From: Amycolatopsis sulphurea
Lineage (GTDB): Bacteria; Actinomycetota; Actinomycetes; Mycobacteriales; Pseudonocardiaceae
Length of the DNA stretch: 64,000 nt
Direction: 5' to 3'
Assembly (NCBI RefSeq): GCF_002564045.1
Contig: NZ_PDJK01000001.1
Coordinates: 1,116,001 to 1,180,000 of the forward strand
Shown here: positions 60,155-64,000 of the stretch, piece after piece
Layout of the letters: the number at the start of each line of letters is the position of its first letter
Position numbering within the stretch: the first letter of the stretch is position 1
Notes under the pieces: generated by a model
The model's database searches: none
What the model was told of the DNA's origin: nothing
What the model saw: the letters and a program-made list of their open reading frames with translations, nothing else
Made by a program: the position numbers and the translations under genes

Positions 60155-61834
60155 TCAGGTGTTCACCCCCGGTCGGAGGTCCCCGGCGGCGGAGTGGCCG
60201 GTGCCTCGTGGCGCGGTCCCGCCGGGCAGGGCCGCGAGCAGTGAGGCGGTGTACTCGTGCCGGGGGTCGAGCAGGACCTGCTCGACGGTGCCGGTCTCGA
60301 CGAGTTCGCCGTGGTACATCACCGCGACCCGGTCGGCGATGTTCCAGGCGAGGCCGAGGTCGTGGGTGATGACCAGGGCGGCGAGGCCGAGCCGGCGGCG
60401 CAGCCGCAGCAGCAGGGCGAGGATCTCGCCGCGCACGGACGCGTCGAGGGAGGCGACGGGTTCGTCGGCGACCAGGACGGCGGGTTGGAGGGCGAGCGCC
60501 CCGGCGATGACCACGCGCTGGCGCTGGCCGCCGGACAGCTCGTGCGGGAGCCGGTCGAGGTAGGTGCCCGGCGGCCGTAGTTCGGCGGCTTCGAGGGCGT
60601 CGAGCACGATCGTGCGTTCGTCGGGCAGGCCGTGGATGCGGGGTCCTTCGGCGACCGCTTCGTAGACGGTGTGTGCGGGGTTGAGGGCGCTGGCCGGGTC
60701 CTGCAGGACGAGCTGGACCTGCCGTCGGTAGGCGCGCAGGGCGCTGCCGCCGGGCGGTACGGGCTCGCCGGCGTAGCGGACGGTGCCGGAGTCGGGGCGT
60801 TGCAGGCCGAGCAGGGTGCGGGCGAGGGTGGTCTTGCCGGAGCCGGATTGCCCGACGAGGGCGACGATCTCGTCGCGGTGGACGGCGAGGTCGACTCCGT
60901 TGACGGCGTGGATCCGGGTGCCGGTGCGGTCGCGGAAGCTCACGTGCAGGTTCTCCGCGGCGAGCAGGGGCGGCCCGGCCGCGCGGTTGTCCGGTTCGGG
61001 TGGCAGCGGGGTGGCGGTCGCCGGGGCGAAGCGGGAGACGGGATCGCCGACGGCCGGGAACGCGGCGGCCAGCGCGCGGCTGTGTTCGTGGCGGGGCGTG
61101 GCCATGAGGTCGGCGCTGGGGCGTTCTTCGACGACTTCTCCGTCGTACATCACCGCGATGCGTTCGCAGGTGGAGGCGAGCACGGACAGGTCGTGGCTGA
61201 TCATGATCAGGCCGATGCCGCGTTCGGCGACGAGTTTCGACAGGACCGACAGCACTTGCGCCTGTACGACGACGTCGAGCGCGGTGGTGGGTTCGTCGGC
61301 GATGATCAGCCGGGGTTCGCAGGCCAGGGCCATGGCGATCATCACGCGTTGTTTCTGGCCGCCGGACAGCTCGTGGGGGTAGGCGTTCGCGCGGCCGGGG
61401 GGCAGGCCGACTTGGTCGAGCAGCTCGGCGACGCGGGCTTGGAGCTGTGCTTCGGTGGGCTGCGCTCCCCCGGGCGGGTGCAGCCGGATGGGTTCGGCGA
61501 TCTGGTCGCCGACGCGGCGGACGGGGTTGAGCGCGTGCATCGCGCCTTGGAACACCACTGACGCATCGGCCCAGCGGACCGCGCGCAGCCGTCCCCAGCG
61601 CATAGTCCGGACGTCTTCGCCGTCGAGCAGGATTTCGCCGGTGACGCGGGCGGTGCGGGGCAGCAGGCGGAGCACGCTCATCGCGACGGTGGATTTCCCG
61701 GAGCCGGACTCCCCCGCGATGCCGAGCGTGCCGCCCGCGTCGAGCCGGAGGCCGACGCCGCGGGCCGCGGGGACCTCGGCCTGGCCGGTGCGGTAGGTGA
61801 CGCTGACGTCCTTGAGTTCCAGCAGCGGGGTCAT
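60155..61834 (-). CDS. Fused dual ATP-binding protein of an oligopeptide-type ABC importer
   Basis: The 559-residue protein is two ATPases in tandem, corresponding to DppD and DppF. The first has GESGSGKSTVAMS, LSGGQKQRVMIAMAL and IIADEPTTALDV; the second has GQSGSGKTTLART, LSGGQRQRVVIAGAL and VADEPVASLDAS. Both ATPase sites look intact. Its ATG overlaps the stop of the upstream permease (ATGA). Together with the two permeases and the binding protein it completes an importer for peptides, nickel or other small molecules. Confidence 0.93.
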   Translation of the reverse strand: MTPLLELKDVSVTYRTGQAEVPAARGVGLRLDAGGTLGIAGESGSGKSTVAMSVLRLLPRTARVTGEILLDGEDVRTMRWGRLRAVRWADASVVFQGAMHALNPVRRVGDQIAEPIRLHPPGGAQPTEAQLQARVAELLDQVGLPPGRANAYPHELSGGQKQRVMIAMALACEPRLIIADEPTTALDVVVQAQVLSVLSKLVAERGIGLIMISHDLSVLASTCERIAVMYDGEVVEERPSADLMATPRHEHSRALAAAFPAVGDPVSRFAPATATPLPPEPDNRAAGPPLLAAENLHVSFRDRTGTRIHAVNGVDLAVHRDEIVALVGQSGSGKTTLARTLLGLQRPDSGTVRYAGEPVPPGGSALRAYRRQVQLVLQDPASALNPAHTVYEAVAEGPRIHGLPDERTIVLDALEAAELRPPGTYLDRLPHELSGGQRQRVVIAGALALQPAVLVADEPVASLDASVRGEILALLLRLRRRLGLAALVITHDLGLAWNIADRVAVMYHGELVETGTVEQVLLDPRHEYTASLLAALPGGTAPRGTGHSAAGDLRPGVNT

Positions 61835-62742
61835 TTCCCTCCTTTGAGCCGGGGGTTGAGCACTGTTTCCAGGCCCCGGCCGACGAGGGTGAACATCAGC
61901 ACGACGAGCACGATGGCGATGCCCGGCGGCAGCAGGTTCCACCAGGCGCCGCGGGTGACGGCGCCGTTGTTGAGCGCGGTCTGCAGCATCCCGCCCCAGG
62001 AGATCGCGTTGGGGTCGCCGACGCCGAGGAAGGACAGGGTGGCGTCGGCGATCACCGAGTTGCCGACCACGAGGGTGGTGTTGGCCAGTACGAGGGGCAG
62101 CACGCCGGGCAGCACGTGCCGTCCGATCACGTGCCGGTGGCCGCCGCCGAGGGCGCGTGCGCGTTCGATGTAGGGGCGGCTTTCGATGGTGAGGGTCTGG
62201 GCGCGGACCAGGCGTGCGGTGCTGGGCCAGGCGGTGACGCCGATGGCGAGCACGATCGTCCACACTCCTTGCGGCAGGACCGCCGACAGGGCGATGGCCA
62301 GCACCAGTGAGGGCAGGACCAGGAAGAAGTCGGTGAACCGCAACAGGATCGCCGACACCCAGCCGCCGAAGTGCGCGGCGGTGATCCCGATCAGGGTGCC
62401 GATGAAGACGCTGAGCACGGTCGCGGAGAACCCGACGAGCAGCGAGATCCGGGTGCCCCACACGGTCATCAGCAGGACCGAGCGGCCGTCGATGTCGGTG
62501 CCGAGCCAGTACTGCCCGTCCGGCGGGCTGAGCGGGCGGCCGGTGGCGCGGGTGACGTCGAGGCCGCCGGCGTCGCTGAGCACCGGGAGCAGCAGCGCGA
62601 GCACGACGGTCAGGGTGAGCAGGCAGAGGCCGGTGAGGGCGGCTTTGCGGGTGGCGAATTCGTGCCAGGTGCGGGCGATCCCGGCGCGGCGGCGGCGCCA
62701 GGCGATGGCGCGGGGGCTTTCCGCGGCGATTTCGGCGGTCAT
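61831..62742 (-). CDS. ABC transporter permease (DppC/OppC type)
   Basis: The 303-residue protein has about six membrane helices. The OppC N-terminal part (KAALTGLCLLTLTVVLALLL) and the periplasmic block QYWLGTDIDGRSVLLMTVWG precede the BPD_transp_1 core with the EAA-like loop YIERARALGGGHRHVIGRHV that contacts the ATPase. Its start overlaps the previous permease stop (ATGA). Confidence 0.93.
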   Translation of the reverse strand: MTAEIAAESPRAIAWRRRRAGIARTWHEFATRKAALTGLCLLTLTVVLALLLPVLSDAGGLDVTRATGRPLSPPDGQYWLGTDIDGRSVLLMTVWGTRISLLVGFSATVLSVFIGTLIGITAAHFGGWVSAILLRFTDFFLVLPSLVLAIALSAVLPQGVWTIVLAIGVTAWPSTARLVRAQTLTIESRPYIERARALGGGHRHVIGRHVLPGVLPLVLANTTLVVGNSVIADATLSFLGVGDPNAISWGGMLQTALNNGAVTRGAWWNLLPPGIAIVLVVLMFTLVGRGLETVLNPRLKGGK

Positions 62743-63815
62743 CCGGTACGCACCCTCGGGTCGAGCACGCGGTAGAGCAGTTCCGCGAGCAGGTTCATCA
62801 GCACCACGGCGCCGGCGAGGACCACGAAAACGCCTTGCAGCACGGGCAGATCGGGTCCGTGCAGGGCGTCGTAGGTGAGCTGGCCGAGGCCCGGCCAGCT
62901 GAACACCGCCTCCACCGTGACCGCGCCGGAGACCACCATGCCGAACTGCATGAACACCAGCGTCACCGTGGGCAGCAACGCGTTCGGCACCGCGTGGCGG
63001 CGGCGCACGAGGTCTTCGCGCAGGCCTTTCGCGCGGGCGGTGACGAGGTAGTCGGCGTTCATTTCGCCGAGCAGCGAGGACCGCATCACCAGCATGTACT
63101 GCGCGTAGAACACGGCGAGCAGGGTCAGGCACGGCAGGATCAGGTGGTGCAGCACGTCGAGGGTCTGCGGGAGGAACCCGGGCGCGGCGTCCGGCGAGTG
63201 CATGCCGCGGCTGGGGAACAGGCCGCCGGTGGCCACGAGCAGCAGCAGGCCGAGCCAGAACTGCGGGACCGACCAGAGGGTGAGCGCGATCCCGGTCTGC
63301 GCGCGGTCGAAGAGGCTGTCGCGGCGCCAGGCCGCGCGGATGCCGAGCCACAGCCCGATCGCGACGGCGAGCACGGTCGCGCTGCCGACGAGCAGGACGG
63401 TGGGCCACAGCCGTTCGCCGATCATGTCCAGCACGGGGCGGCGTTCGAGGTAGGACTCGCCGAAGTCGCCCTGGAAGAGGCCGAGGAAGTAGTTCCCGAA
63501 CTGGGCGAGGATCGGTTTGTCCAGGCCGAGGCGGTCGCGCAGCTCGGCGATCTGGCCGGGGTCGGTGGGCCGGTCGCGGGCCATGAACGCGATCGGGTCG
63601 CCGGGCAGCAGCCGGAACAGGAAGAAGCCGAGCACGATCACCAGCACGATGCTCGCCGCCGCCTCGGCGGCCTTGACCGCCACGAACCGCGCCGTGCCCG
63701 TCCCGCCGCGCTGCCCGTCCTGCCGGGAGTCCGTGAAGGGGCCCTTCACGGACTCTGAGGCTGTGAAGGGCCCCTTCACAGCCTTTTCGCCGGGGTGTCG
63801 TGAGAGATCGGGCAT
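62739..63815 (-). CDS. ABC transporter permease (DppB/OppB type) with in-frame palindromic repeat
   Basis: The protein has 358 residues from ATG 63815. The core is a normal DppB: first helix VLVIVLGFFLFRLLPGDP-like segment, then ARDRPTDPGQIAELRDRLGL and the EAA loop ADYLVTARAKGLREDLVRRR. The first 45 residues contain the translated palindromic repeat (AVKGPFTASESVKGPFTDS). ATG 63815 follows the binding-protein stop by 2 nt, which supports it as the true start. GTG 63683, after the repeat, would give a standard-length protein but has only a weak ribosome site. Confidence 0.88.
   Translation of the reverse strand: MPDLSRHPGEKAVKGPFTASESVKGPFTDSRQDGQRGGTGTARFVAVKAAEAAASIVLVIVLGFFLFRLLPGDPIAFMARDRPTDPGQIAELRDRLGLDKPILAQFGNYFLGLFQGDFGESYLERRPVLDMIGERLWPTVLLVGSATVLAVAIGLWLGIRAAWRRDSLFDRAQTGIALTLWSVPQFWLGLLLLVATGGLFPSRGMHSPDAAPGFLPQTLDVLHHLILPCLTLLAVFYAQYMLVMRSSLLGEMNADYLVTARAKGLREDLVRRRHAVPNALLPTVTLVFMQFGMVVSGAVTVEAVFSWPGLGQLTYDALHGPDLPVLQGVFVVLAGAVVLMNLLAELLYRVLDPRVRTG
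63733..63779. repeat. Dispersed double palindrome, copy 5, inside a coding region
   Basis: The 47-bp layout is the usual one, with centres G and C (complementary) and spacer GGACTCTGAGGCT, which has two mismatches. It lies in frame within the 5' part of the DppB-type permease gene. Confidence 0.93.
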
Positions 63816-63817
63816 GG

Positions 63818-64000
63818 CTATTCCCGGTCGTCCATCGGGATCGCGCGGCGGCGGCCGAGCGTGTAGCCGCTGCCGAAGAGCGCGACGGCCGCCACGACGC
63901 CGAGCACGATCCAGAGCCCGGTGTTGGCGGCGCTGTCGCCGCTGCGGGCCACGGCCGGGACCGCGCCGTAGACGCCCCAGTAGCCGGTCTGTTCCAGGAT
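63818..64000 (-). CDS. C-terminus of an ABC substrate-binding protein (partial)
   Basis: The frame runs from the right edge to a TAG at 63818-63820, giving 60 residues. It ends in a membrane helix (TGLWIVLGVVAAVALFGSGY) and a basic-acidic tail (TLGRRRAIPMDDRE). Peptide-binding proteins of family 5 in this group often have such a C-terminal anchor. The gene is first in the operon seen here. Assignment rests on the operon context and the anchor, since the binding domain is outside the window. Confidence 0.6.
   Translation of the reverse strand: MLEQTGYWGVYGAVPAVARSGDSAANTGLWIVLGVVAAVALFGSGYTLGRRRAIPMDDRE

Overview
The window is high-GC actinobacterial chromosome, most likely from a Pseudonocardiales member such as Amycolatopsis. 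This is inferred from gene content: RbpA, HelY, Ppm/MptB mannosyl transfer, a resuscitation-promoting-factor-like enzyme, an F420-type PPOX protein and many actinobacterial DUF proteins. It is also supported by a dispersed palindrome built on GTGAAGGGGCCCTTCAC. There is no rRNA, tRNA, CRISPR array or large biosynthetic cluster.

0-5.3 kb keeps a block also found in mycobacteria (helY, DUF4333 membrane protein, 5'-3' exonuclease, M24 peptidase), with an Eis-like acetyltransferase between. 5.3-9 kb holds a membrane flavoprotein, a MazF-type toxin-antitoxin pair, a secreted SGNH hydrolase and a decayed dehydrogenase. 9.2-13.7 kb is a block of secreted carbohydrate- and wall-active proteins (GH16, beta-helix protein, GH25 lysozyme) beside two palindromic repeats. 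14-25.6 kb is mostly core metabolism and envelope: lysine 2,3-aminomutase, amidohydrolase, lnt-ppm1-rbpA, thymidine kinase, MFS transporter, Rpf-like enzyme, DinB protein and GDPD.

26.4-28.5 kb is a small accessory locus. A tyrosine recombinase begins inside a perfect 48-bp inverted repeat, and an AT-richer stretch beside it carries an orphan secreted protein. 28.5-39 kb has an ECF42-type sigma factor with its DGPF partner, a Tn3 transposase relic, an AidB-like dehydrogenase, a SNF2 helicase with a SWIM protein, a TetR gene, methyltransferases and a candidate toxin-antitoxin pair. clpP follows with two ClgR boxes. 40.3-46.5 kb is a second accessory region: a SprT-like protein behind a perfect 30-bp palindrome, a long coiled-coil protein, an AT-rich regulatory stretch, a broken paralogue of the toxin at 38.6 kb, a second tyrosine recombinase and a Cys-rich pentapeptide-repeat protein.

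46.5-56 kb returns to ordinary genes: CGNR regulator, SGNH hydrolase, SPFH/NfeD pair, DUF3097, SCO1664/DUF3090, S9 and S66 peptidases, PPOX protein. At 56.08-58.34 kb two nearly identical 46-bp inverted repeats enclose two unrecognised genes and no transposase, and abut a truncated FAD oxidoreductase. The window closes with an MptB-type mannosyltransferase and an oligopeptide ABC operon whose first permease carries the palindromic repeat in frame.

Regulation can be read at several points: a SigR-type promoter before rbpA, tandem ClgR boxes before clpP, and a recurring TANNNT box 6-8 nt before start codons that suggests widespread leaderless transcription. Ppm1 makes the polyprenol-phosphate-mannose that the distant MptB-like enzyme would use.
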